From: an uncultured Prevotellaceae bacterium
GTDB lineage: Bacteria > Bacteroidota > Bacteroidia > Bacteroidales > Bacteroidaceae
Assembly (NCBI GenBank): GCA_902778535.1
Contig: CACYYG010000034.1
Location: forward strand, 17,332 to 81,331
DNA length: 64,000 nucleotides
Reading direction: 5' to 3'
A program made the position numbers and the translations under genes. The notes beneath the pieces were generated by a model, which saw nothing but the letters and a program-made list of their open reading frames with translations, was not told the DNA's origin and did not search any database. Numbering within the stretch: position 1 is the first letter of the stretch; every line of letters begins with the position of its first letter. Shown in pieces: positions 8,681 through 16,157 of the stretch.

Positions 8681-9109
8681 ATGGATTTTAAGCAGTATAA
8701 GGATACCGTATACCAAATCATCGGAGCGGCAATGAACGTTCACGATGAATTAAGTTGGGGGTTGCTGGAGCCAGTATACAACGAAGCTCTCCATCTTGAA
8801 CTGCTTGACAAGAACATCGACAACGAAAGAGAAAAGCATCTGCCTTGTTATTACAAGCACCACAAACTGGAGAAATCCTATCAAATGGATCTCGTTGTGG
8901 GTGATGTGGTAGTTGAGCTCAAGTCGGTGGACGAACTGAACTCAGCTCATCGAGCACAACTTTTCAACTATCTGCGGCTGACACGAATGCCCATAGGTTT
9001 ACTTATCAATTTTGGACAGCCGTCATTACAGGGAGAGCGCTACGGATACGATGAGGATACAAACGAATGTATCCTGCTAAACAAAAACATGGAACCCGTA
9101 TATGCGTAA
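8681..9109 (+). CDS. GxxExxY protein (PDDEXK-like small protein), copy 1
   Basis: This is a 142-residue member of the GxxExxY family (PF13366/TIGR04256), proposed from fold to be related to PD-(D/E)XK nucleases; its biological role is unknown. The signature GLLEPVY lies near residue 27, followed by the typical YQMDLVVGDVVVELKSV core, AHRAQLFNYLR and GLLINFG. I choose the ATG at 8681; a TTG at 8663 is the only in-frame extension. It is flanked by simple repeats and sits inside the etf-acyl-CoA dehydrogenase operon, and its AT-richer composition differs from its neighbours, so it looks like a late insertion. A second, diverged copy is at 41683-42084. Confidence 0.85.
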   Translation: MDFKQYKDTVYQIIGAAMNVHDELSWGLLEPVYNEALHLELLDKNIDNEREKHLPCYYKHHKLEKSYQMDLVVGDVVVELKSVDELNSAHRAQLFNYLRLTRMPIGLLINFGQPSLQGERYGYDEDTNECILLNKNMEPVYA

Positions 9110-9146
9110 AATTATATGGACAATTACATGGTAATTATATGTTAAA
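9109..9146 (+). repeat. Degenerate inverted counterpart of the ACGAATTACC arm
   Basis: Read in reverse complement this AT-rich stretch resembles ATAATTACC-ATGTAATTGTCC-ATATAATTT, a degenerate relative of the repeats preceding the gene. The match is imperfect. Confidence 0.4.
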
Positions 9147-9152
9147 CAAAAG

Positions 9153-9338
9153 ATGAAAGCATTAGACTATCTCCTCCTTTTAGGTGCTGTGGCATTTCTT
9201 GTTGCCGGTTATTTCGTTAATTCGGCAGGCAATATAGAATTAGCCTCACTCATGTCACTTTGTGCAACAATATGTGGCTGCATTTTCGGAGGAAGATTAG
9301 GAGGAAGAATTCATAAGAAGAATCAAGAAAACAAATAA
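9153..9338 (+). CDS. Small two-helix membrane protein
   Basis: This is a 61-residue hypothetical protein. Two hydrophobic segments (around residues 5-25 and 29-48, the second Gly-rich: CGCIFGGRLGG) are followed by a basic tail (RIHKKNQENK), predicting a hairpin in the inner membrane with a cytoplasmic C-terminus. It ends 5 bp before the acyl-CoA dehydrogenase start and is therefore probably co-transcribed and translationally linked. I recognise no family; it may be a native part of the operon or have arrived with the adjacent GxxExxY gene. Confidence 0.65.
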   Translation: MKALDYLLLLGAVAFLVAGYFVNSAGNIELASLMSLCATICGCIFGGRLGGRIHKKNQENK

Positions 9339-9343
9339 GGAAT

Positions 9344-10936
9344 ATGGCAAACTATTATAGCGATCATCCTGAGATCGGGTTCTACCTGAACCACCCCCTG
9401 ATGGCTCGTATCGTTGAGCTGAAAGAAAAGGGTTTCGCTGACCTCGAGAACGGCCGTATGATCTACGCCTCTAAGACCTACGAGAACCTCGACGCCACCC
9501 GTAAGGCTGGCTTGTGGGGTGTCTCTATGCCCCGTCGTTACGGCGGTCTGAACCTGCCCAACGCTATCTTCTCCATGCTGAGTGAGATGATTTCGGCTGC
9601 TGATGCCGGATTCCAGAACATCTGGAGTCTGCAGAGTTGTATCGATACGCTCTATGAGTTCGGTTCCGAGGAGCAGCGCCAGAAGTATATCCCCCGCGTC
9701 TGTGCCGGTGAAGGTATGAGTATGGACCTCACTGAGCCTGATGCCGGTTCCGACCTGCAGCGCGTGATGCTGAAGGCCACTTTCGATGAGAAGGAGAACT
9801 GCTGGCGCCTGAACGGTGTGAAGCGTTTCATCACCAACGGCGACTCTGACATCCACCTCGTACTGGCCCGCTCTGAGGAGGGCACGAAGGACGGCCGCGG
9901 CCTGTCGATGTTCATCTACGACAAGCGTCAGGGCGGCGTCAATGTGCGCCACATCGAGCACAAGCTCGGCATCCACGGCAGCCCCACTTGTGAGCTGACT
10001 TATAAGAATGCTAAGGCTGAACTCTGCGGCTCAACCCGCCTCGGTCTTATCAAGTATGTGATGGCTCTGATGAACGGTGCCCGTCTGGGTATCGCTGCAC
10101 AGAGCGTCGGTGTGGAGCAGGAGGCTTACAACGAAGGTCTGGCATACGCCAAGGAGCGTCAGCAGTTTGGCGACAAGATTATCAACTTCCCCGCTGTCTA
10201 CGATATGCTCAGCCGCATGAAGGCCAAGCTCGATGCCGGTCGCAGCCTGCTCTACGAGACAGCCTGCTACGTCGATGTCTACAAGTGCCTTGAGGACATT
10301 GAGCGCGACCGCAAGCTCACGCCCGAGGAGAAGCAGGAGTGCAAGAAGTATCAGCGCCTGGCCGATGCCTTCACGCCGCTGGCTAAGGGAATGAACTCTG
10401 AGTACGCGAACCAGAATGCCTACGATGCCATCAGCATCCACGGTGGTTCGGGCTTCATCATGGAGTATAAGAGCCAGCGCCTGTTCCGCGACGCCCGTAT
10501 CTTCTCTATCTACGAGGGAACGACACAGCTGCAGGTCGTCGCCGCCATCCGCTACATCACCAACGGCACGATGCTCAACAACATCAAGGACATGCTGGCA
10601 GGGCTTGAGGTGAGCGAATCTCTCGCAGGCTTGAAGGCTCGCGTTGAGAAGCTCATCCCCGTCTACGAGGAGGCTCTCGCCAACGTCAAGGCACTGGAGA
10701 ATCAGGACGCACAGGACTTCCTAGCCCGTCGACTCTATGATATGACTGCCGAGCTGGTGATGAGCCTGCTCATCCTGCGCGATGCCACCAAGGCCCCCGA
10801 ACTGTTCGAGAAGAGCGCCAACGTCTATGTGCGCATGGCCGAGGAAGATGTTTTCGGCAAGTCTGCCTACATCAAGGCCTTCCAGGTAACAGACCTCAAG
10901 AGCTTCAGGGCTGTAGAGCCTGAAACAGAAGCATAA
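9344..10936 (+). CDS. Acyl-CoA dehydrogenase family protein (long form)
   Basis: This flavoenzyme oxidises or reduces acyl-CoA thioesters and exchanges electrons with EtfAB, encoded just upstream. Recognisable elements include the substrate/FAD motif AGEGMSMDLTEPDAGSD, the segment GVKRFITNGD, the mid-domain AYNEGLAYAKERQQFG and the C-terminal QLFRDARIFSIYEGT-type motif (QRLFRDARIFSIYEGT). At 530 residues it is about 140 longer than classical acyl-CoA dehydrogenases, the extra length being a C-terminal helical domain as in the long FadE-like subgroup. A strong terminator follows directly. Chain length and direction of reaction are not determinable. Confidence 0.92.
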   Translation: MANYYSDHPEIGFYLNHPLMARIVELKEKGFADLENGRMIYASKTYENLDATRKAGLWGVSMPRRYGGLNLPNAIFSMLSEMISAADAGFQNIWSLQSCIDTLYEFGSEEQRQKYIPRVCAGEGMSMDLTEPDAGSDLQRVMLKATFDEKENCWRLNGVKRFITNGDSDIHLVLARSEEGTKDGRGLSMFIYDKRQGGVNVRHIEHKLGIHGSPTCELTYKNAKAELCGSTRLGLIKYVMALMNGARLGIAAQSVGVEQEAYNEGLAYAKERQQFGDKIINFPAVYDMLSRMKAKLDAGRSLLYETACYVDVYKCLEDIERDRKLTPEEKQECKKYQRLADAFTPLAKGMNSEYANQNAYDAISIHGGSGFIMEYKSQRLFRDARIFSIYEGTTQLQVVAAIRYITNGTMLNNIKDMLAGLEVSESLAGLKARVEKLIPVYEEALANVKALENQDAQDFLARRLYDMTAELVMSLLILRDATKAPELFEKSANVYVRMAEEDVFGKSAYIKAFQVTDLKSFRAVEPETEA

Positions 10937-10967
10937 TTTTGCGACGTTGAAATCACTTGCACTTGAT

Positions 10968-11001
10968 AGAGCAAAAGAAAAATGCGTTTTTCTTTTGCTC
11001 T
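10968..11001 (+). terminator. Intrinsic terminator of the etf/acd operon, overlapping the next promoter
   Basis: A perfect 15-bp stem (AGAGCAAAAGAAAAA with its complement) closes a 4-nt TGCG loop. Its right arm contains the TTTG used as the -33 element of the next gene, so terminator and promoter overlap. Confidence 0.85.
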
Positions 11002-11024
11002 TCTTTTGTTTTTTCGTAACTTTG
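10994..11024 (+). promoter_or_regulatory. Promoter of the double SGNH esterase gene
   Basis: TTTG (10994-10997) and TAACTTTG (11017-11024) are spaced 19 bp. The start codon at 11042 follows 17 bp after the box. Confidence 0.8.
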
Positions 11025-11041
11025 CCAACAAAACAAGAGAA

Positions 11042-12727
11042 ATGAAAAAACTGCTTTTTGTCATTACCGTTGTAATCCTCTCAACAGGTGTGTGGGCACA
11101 GGACTTCGACAACCTGCCTGACCCCACCGCTAATGAGAAAGTAGTGGACAACACGCCCGACTCGATAGCCAAGGCACTGTCGGCACGGCCTGCGCCAGGC
11201 TCTACGAGGGTTGGCGAGAATCCTGTCATGTTCCTAGTGGGCAACAGCACCATGCGCAACGGCACGCTGGGCAACGGCAACAACGGCCAGTGGGGCTGGG
11301 GTTATTTCTTTCCACAATACTTTAATGCCACGAAAATTACGGTAGAGAACCAGGCGCTGGGCGGCATGTCCACGCGTACGTTCTATACTGACCTGTGGCC
11401 TGCCGTACGTGAAGCGCTGAAGCCCGGCGACTGGGTGGTCTTATCCATCGGGCACAACGACAATGCTGACTTTTTCGACCAGCGTCGCGCCCGTGGTGTC
11501 ATCTCAGGTGTGAATCCCGATACGATGGCGGTGGGTTTCAACCAGCGCACACAGCGCCAGGACACCGTCTACAGCTACGGCCAATACCTGCGCCTGTACA
11601 TTAAAGAGATACGTGCTCACGGGGCCAACCCCATCCTCATGTCGTTGACGCCACGCGATGCCTACGACGAGCATACGGGACTCATTGTGCGCAAGCCGCA
11701 GACGCAGTGGGCTGCCTACGTGGCCGCCACCGAAGGCGTGCCCTTCGTCGACCTGAACGAGATCAGCGGTGCGAAACTCGACAGCTACTCGCCGTGGAAG
11801 GAGAAGTACCATTTTCTGGGCGACCACATTCACACGTCGAAATATGGTGCCGAAATGAATGCCCGCAGCGCTGCCGAAGGGCTCTTCTACAGTTCCAATC
11901 CGCTGCTGAAGCCCCTGCAGGCCATGATGCAGAACGTGGAACTGAACCAGTGGCAGGTGAAGCGTGAAGAGGGAAAGCCTGTGCTCTTCTTTACTGGTGA
12001 CTCAACTGTGAAGAACAAGGACAAGGAAGATGACGGCATGTGGGGCTGGGTCTCGCAGGCTTCCACCGTGTTCGACGAGAGCAAGATAACCCTCGTCAAT
12101 GCCGGTCGGGCAGGCCGCTCTACGCGCAGCTTCATCCGCGAAGGTCTGTGGGAGAAAGTCTATAACTCGCTGCAGCCCGGCGATTACGTCACCATTCAGT
12201 TCGGTCACAACGACATCTGTCCCATCACCGACCAGAAAGCACGCGGCGTCATTCCCGGCACACAGGACACGCTGCATGTCTATAAGATGTACGACGACAG
12301 CTACGAGGTGGTCTATAGCTTCGGATGGTATCTCCGTAAGATGATTGACGACTGCCGCGAAAAAGGCGCCACGCCCATCCTCGTCTCGTTGACGCCACGC
12401 AACGAATGGCCAGGCGGCAAGGTGGAGCGCCGCGACGGCACATACGGCAAGTGGTATCGTGAGGTGGTGGAGCAGACTGGCGTGGAGTTCATCGACATGC
12501 ACAACATCAGTGCCGACTTCCTCGACAAGAAATTTGCCGTGAAGAAGCTGCCCGACGACGGCGAAAAAGCCAAAGCGAAGATTGCCGCCATTAAGGAGAA
12601 AGCCGGCATCTACTTTAACACTGACCACACTCACGCATCGCTCCTCGGTGCCCGCATGAACGCACAAAGCTTTGCCAAAGGCCTCAAGGCCAACGGTTCA
12701 GCGCTGGCCAAATACCTGAAGAAGTAG
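11042..12727 (+). CDS. Secreted protein with two tandem SGNH (rhamnogalacturonan acetylesterase-like, CE12) domains
   Basis: This exported esterase probably removes acetyl groups from pectic rhamnogalacturonan. A signal peptide (MKKLLFVITVVILSTGVWAQ) fits a start at 11042, just after the promoter; a longer frame from 10982 crosses it. Two homologous domains follow (residues ~60-285 and ~310-560). Domain 1 has VGNSTMRNG (block I), GHNDNADF (block III) and DHIHTSKYG (block V). Domain 2 has TGDSTVKNK, FGHNDICP and DHTHASLLG. Both keep Ser, Asn, Asp and His, but domain 1 has Asn in place of the Asp of GDS. Its company in the window (rhaD, GH78, GH43, GH2, GH95) fits pectin use. The double-domain form is less usual than the single one. 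Confidence 0.85.
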   Translation: MKKLLFVITVVILSTGVWAQDFDNLPDPTANEKVVDNTPDSIAKALSARPAPGSTRVGENPVMFLVGNSTMRNGTLGNGNNGQWGWGYFFPQYFNATKITVENQALGGMSTRTFYTDLWPAVREALKPGDWVVLSIGHNDNADFFDQRRARGVISGVNPDTMAVGFNQRTQRQDTVYSYGQYLRLYIKEIRAHGANPILMSLTPRDAYDEHTGLIVRKPQTQWAAYVAATEGVPFVDLNEISGAKLDSYSPWKEKYHFLGDHIHTSKYGAEMNARSAAEGLFYSSNPLLKPLQAMMQNVELNQWQVKREEGKPVLFFTGDSTVKNKDKEDDGMWGWVSQASTVFDESKITLVNAGRAGRSTRSFIREGLWEKVYNSLQPGDYVTIQFGHNDICPITDQKARGVIPGTQDTLHVYKMYDDSYEVVYSFGWYLRKMIDDCREKGATPILVSLTPRNEWPGGKVERRDGTYGKWYREVVEQTGVEFIDMHNISADFLDKKFAVKKLPDDGEKAKAKIAAIKEKAGIYFNTDHTHASLLGARMNAQSFAKGLKANGSALAKYLKK

Positions 12728-12763
12728 CGCTTATTCAATGATTCATTATCACTTTTAAACTCA

Positions 12764-13009
12764 ATGACTCAGAATCAGAAAGAAAAGAACAAAGCCACAA
12801 AGATTGCCGAAAACGTATCAGGCATATTTTTTGTTGTAGCGACACTTGCCATCTTATGGGGATTCCCCGATTTCCCGTTTCATGCCACCGGCATTATGAA
12901 ATGGGTAAAAGGCTTCTGTGTAATCATTCCTGTTCTCTTGGTCTCTACCGGCCTCTATGTTCTGATAGAGCAAGCTATCAATCGTCACTATAACGACAAG
13001 AACAAGTAA
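12764..13009 (+). CDS. Small membrane protein, two predicted helices
   Basis: This is an 81-residue hypothetical protein. A charged N-terminus (TQNQKEKNKATK) is followed by hydrophobic segments at about residues 19-35 and 47-67 (GFCVIIPVLLVSTGLYVLI), ending in a charged tail. It lies 39 bp before dnaG on the same strand. I do not recognise the family and cannot assign a function. No promoter of its own is obvious, so it may be read from upstream or together with dnaG. Confidence 0.6.
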   Translation: MTQNQKEKNKATKIAENVSGIFFVVATLAILWGFPDFPFHATGIMKWVKGFCVIIPVLLVSTGLYVLIEQAINRHYNDKNK

Positions 13010-13048
13010 CAGGAAGTATATTTTCCCCTTTCTTTTAGACATCAAACC

Positions 13049-15082
13049 ATGATAGACAGGGCGACAGTTGACAAGATCTTGGACGCGGCGCGCATCGTTG
13101 ACGTCGTGGGCGACTTTGTGACGTTGCGCAAAAGCGGCGTCAACTACAAAGGCTTGTGCCCTTTCCACGACGACCGCAACCCGTCGTTCATGGTGTCGCC
13201 TGCCAAGAACATCTGCCACTGCTTCGTCTGCGGCAAGGGTGGCACGCCGGCCGGATTCCTCATGGAGCACGAGCAGATGACCTACCCCGAGGCCCTGCGC
13301 TGGCTGGCCAGGAAATACAATATCGAGATTGTAGAAAAGGAACTGACCGACGAAGAGCGTGCCGCACAGAGCGAACGCGAGTCGATGTTCATTGTCAACG
13401 AGTGGGCCAAGGACTGGTTCCACGATTCTCTGTTGAACAGTGATGAGGGGAAGGCCATTGGTTTGCAGTATTTCAGGAGCAGAGGCATTCGTGATGACAT
13501 TATACACAAATTCAATTTAGGCTACGCATTGGCCAAAAGAGATTCTCTTTGTTCCACTGCGATAGAAAAAGGGTACAAGAAAGAGTTTCTCATCAAAACG
13601 GGTTTGTGTATAGAAAATGAACGTGGAGTATATGACCGCTATTCCGGGAGAGTGATATTTCCCTGGTTTAATGTTAGTGGCAAGATTGTAGCTTTTGGCG
13701 GACGCCTGTTAGATTCGCGTACAAAAGGCGTAGCGCAGAAGTATGTCAACTCGCCCGACTCGAACATCTACCACAAGGAGCGCGAGCTCTACGGCATCTA
13801 CCAGGCGAAGAAGGCCATTGTGAAGGAAGACCGCGTGTTTATGGTGGAGGGCTATACCGACGTCATCGCCATGCATCAGGCCGGCATCGAGAACGTGGTG
13901 GCCAACAGCGGCACGGCGCTCTCCGTCTTCCAAATCCACATGCTCAGACGCTTCACGCAGAACATCACACTGCTCTACGACGGTGATGAGGCCGGCATCC
14001 ATGCAGCCATGCGCGGCACCGATATGCTGCTGGCCGAGGGCATGAACATCAAGGTGCTGCTGCTGCCCGACGGCGACGACCCCGATTCTTTTGCACGTAA
14101 GCACTCAACGGAAGAGCTGAAGAAATATATTGACGAGAATCAGACCGACTTCATTACCTTCAAGACACGCCTCACGGTGCAGAACATCGACGACCCCGTG
14201 AAGCGCTCGGAAGGAATCGGCGGCATTGTGCAGAGCATCAGTGTCATACCCGACCAGATTCTGCGTTCCACTTATATCAGCGACCTGTCGCGCCGCACAG
14301 GCATCAAGGAACAGACGCTCATTGCAGAGCTGAACAAGAAGGTGAGGAAGAACTGGGAGGACAGAGAGAAAGAACGCGAGCGTGATGCCCAGCGTCAGCA
14401 AGGCAACGGCATACCACAGCCTACAGCGTCTTCTACGTCTGCCGCATCTCCCGATGAGCCGCCGGTGTTTATTCCTGACGAGGGATTTGCCGAGCCAGTG
14501 AAGCCGGTTTCAAATGTCGCGCCAGCAGTGACTTCACATACACAAGCTTCGAGCCAGGTGGAATTGCTGTTGCTCCGCGAGATTGTGCGCCACGGCGAGG
14601 AAATCATCTTCGACGACGTGGAGACCGACGATGGCGGACACGCCAGCATCAGCGTGGCACAGTATATCGACCTCGACCTGAGTCAGGACGGCCTGCAGCT
14701 GTCGCAGCCGCTCTATCAGCAGATGCTCAGCGAGGCGGTGGCACACTGCGGCGAGCCGGGCTTCAAGGCAACCGACTACTTCTGCGCCCACCGCGACCCG
14801 CAGGTCAGTCAGCTGGCCATACGCCTGGCCATGGACCGCCATCAGCTGGCCGGACGCTTTATTCCCACACCCAGAGACGACAGTCTCCGACTGCGCGTAC
14901 AGCACCTCGTCATGGACTATCGCCTGCATATTGCCGACCAACAGCTGAAACACATCCAGCAGCAGCTGCGACAGGCTGGCGACAACCTGCAGCTGACCAT
15001 GCAGCTATTGAAAGAACATAAGGAAACCAAAGAGCTTCGCGACTTGCTGGCCAAACGGCTTGGCAGCGATCTCGTTGTTTAA
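13049..15082 (+). CDS. dnaG: DNA primase
   Basis: DnaG synthesises RNA primers at the replication fork. The CHC2 zinc-binding domain is at the N-terminus (CPFHDDRNPSF … CHCFVCGKGG, residues ~35-65), followed by the catalytic core with TOPRIM motifs (FMVEGYTDVIAMHQAGIEN around residue 265 and LLYDGDEAGIHA around residue 310), and a long linker and helicase-binding C-terminal region from ~430. Length (677) is in the normal range for Bacteroidetes. A roughly 300-bp stretch within the gene (about 13440-13740, residues ~130-230) is clearly less GC-rich than its surroundings (about 44% by hand count) though still in frame, suggesting a recombinant patch. Confidence 0.96.
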   Translation: MIDRATVDKILDAARIVDVVGDFVTLRKSGVNYKGLCPFHDDRNPSFMVSPAKNICHCFVCGKGGTPAGFLMEHEQMTYPEALRWLARKYNIEIVEKELTDEERAAQSERESMFIVNEWAKDWFHDSLLNSDEGKAIGLQYFRSRGIRDDIIHKFNLGYALAKRDSLCSTAIEKGYKKEFLIKTGLCIENERGVYDRYSGRVIFPWFNVSGKIVAFGGRLLDSRTKGVAQKYVNSPDSNIYHKERELYGIYQAKKAIVKEDRVFMVEGYTDVIAMHQAGIENVVANSGTALSVFQIHMLRRFTQNITLLYDGDEAGIHAAMRGTDMLLAEGMNIKVLLLPDGDDPDSFARKHSTEELKKYIDENQTDFITFKTRLTVQNIDDPVKRSEGIGGIVQSISVIPDQILRSTYISDLSRRTGIKEQTLIAELNKKVRKNWEDREKERERDAQRQQGNGIPQPTASSTSAASPDEPPVFIPDEGFAEPVKPVSNVAPAVTSHTQASSQVELLLLREIVRHGEEIIFDDVETDDGGHASISVAQYIDLDLSQDGLQLSQPLYQQMLSEAVAHCGEPGFKATDYFCAHRDPQVSQLAIRLAMDRHQLAGRFIPTPRDDSLRLRVQHLVMDYRLHIADQQLKHIQQQLRQAGDNLQLTMQLLKEHKETKELRDLLAKRLGSDLVV

Positions 15083-15091
15083 AACGGAAAT

Positions 15092-15424
15092 ATGTACTAC
15101 ATTCAGAAGAAATTAGAAATCTCAGCCAGCCATCAGCTGACTGTCAATTACGAGAGCAAATGTTCTCAAGTACATGGCCACAACTGGGTCATCACACTTT
15201 ATTGTAAGTCGAAGGAACTGGACGAGAACGGCATGGTGGTGGACTTCACGCAGGTGAAGCGCCTCATTAAACGCCGCCTCGACCACCAGCACCTCAACGA
15301 CGTGCTGCCCTTCAACCCTACGGCCGAAAACATCGCCCGCTGGTGTACGGAGCAGATACCGCAGTGCTACAAGTGCACCGTGCAGGAGAGCGAGGGCAAT
15401 ATTGCGTGCTACGAGGAAGACTGA
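15092..15424 (+). CDS. queD: 6-carboxy-5,6,7,8-tetrahydropterin synthase
   Basis: QueD converts 7,8-dihydroneopterin triphosphate to 6-carboxy-tetrahydropterin in queuosine (7-deazaguanine) synthesis. The zinc-binding histidines are visible in ASHQL and VHGHNW, and a conserved Glu lies in VQESEGN near the C-terminus. At 110 residues it has the compact size of bacterial QueD. It starts 9 bp after dnaG and ends 12 bp before queE, which carries out the next step, so queD and queE are co-transcribed. Confidence 0.9.
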   Translation: MYYIQKKLEISASHQLTVNYESKCSQVHGHNWVITLYCKSKELDENGMVVDFTQVKRLIKRRLDHQHLNDVLPFNPTAENIARWCTEQIPQCYKCTVQESEGNIACYEED

Positions 15425-15436
15425 TAGGATTGAGGT

Positions 15437-16138
15437 ATGAAAACTTATCGTGTGAACAATATCTTCTACTCGCTGCAGGGCGAGGGCCGCAACACCGGAC
15501 GTGCGGCAGTGTTCGTGCGCTTTGCCGGCTGTAACCTGCGCTGCCCTTTCTGCGACACTGAGTTCGACACCTACACCGAGATGACCGCTGAGGAAATCAT
15601 CGCAAAGGCAGCCTCTCTCCACCCATCGTCCTCCACCCTACCCTCTTTCATCGTGCTTACTGGCGGCGAACCGACGCTGCAAGTGGATGAGGCCTTTGTC
15701 GACCTGTTGCACAACGCAGGCTACGAAGTAGCTATGGAGAGCAACGGCACACGTCCTGCGCCGCAGAACCTCGACTGGCTGACGGTGTCGCCTAAGGAAA
15801 GAGGAGAGAGGAGAGAGGAGAGAGGAGAGAGATTTGTGGAAAGAGGAGAGAGAATTGTGGAAAGAGGAGAGAGATTACCAGATGAGGTGAAGGTTGTCTT
15901 CGACGAGCATACTGACCCTGATGATTTTCTCTCTCCTCTCTCCTCTCTCCACAAATCTCTCTCCTCTCTCCTCTCTCCTCTCTCCTCTCCTCATTCTCCT
16001 CTATTGTATCTCCAGCCCTGCGACACGGGCGATGCCCAGCGCAATGAAGCCATCACACAAGCCTGCGTAGACTACATCAAACAGCACCCGCAATGGCGTC
16101 TGTCTCTTCAAACCCATAAACTCATCGGCATAGAGTAA
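15437..16138 (+). CDS. queE: 7-carboxy-7-deazaguanine synthase with in-frame repeat insertions
   Basis: QueE is a radical-SAM enzyme converting 6-carboxy-tetrahydropterin to 7-carboxy-7-deazaguanine. The N-terminal substrate motif (FYSLQGEGRNTG) and the cluster motif CNLRCPFC are intact, as are LTGGEPT, ESNGT and the C-terminal YLQPCD. Between them, residues ~121-146 are an Arg/Glu/Gly repeat (ERGER…) and residues ~165-188 a Leu/Ser/Pro repeat (LSPLSS…), flanking the native segment DEVKVVFDEHTDPDD. These are translations of GAGAGAGG-type and CCTCTCTC-type tandem repeats that are inverse complements. The protein is therefore about 50 residues longer than it should be; the conserved core is unbroken, so it may still be active. 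Confidence 0.88.
   Translation: MKTYRVNNIFYSLQGEGRNTGRAAVFVRFAGCNLRCPFCDTEFDTYTEMTAEEIIAKAASLHPSSSTLPSFIVLTGGEPTLQVDEAFVDLLHNAGYEVAMESNGTRPAPQNLDWLTVSPKERGERREERGERFVERGERIVERGERLPDEVKVVFDEHTDPDDFLSPLSSLHKSLSSLLSPLSSPHSPLLYLQPCDTGDAQRNEAITQACVDYIKQHPQWRLSLQTHKLIGIE
15797..15874 (+). repeat. Polypurine tandem repeat (left arm) inside queE
   Basis: Repeats of GAGAGAGGA / GAAAGAGGA type lie in frame in queE and are complementary to the polypyrimidine arm at 15929-16000, enclosing 54 native bases. Confidence 0.85.
15929..16000 (+). repeat. Polypyrimidine tandem repeat (right arm) inside queE
   Basis: CTCTCCTCTCTCC-type repeats are the inverse complement of the 15797-15874 arm. In the mRNA the two arms could pair into a long imperfect hairpin. 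Confidence 0.85.
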
Positions 16139-16157
16139 TCATTTATAATATATCCTA

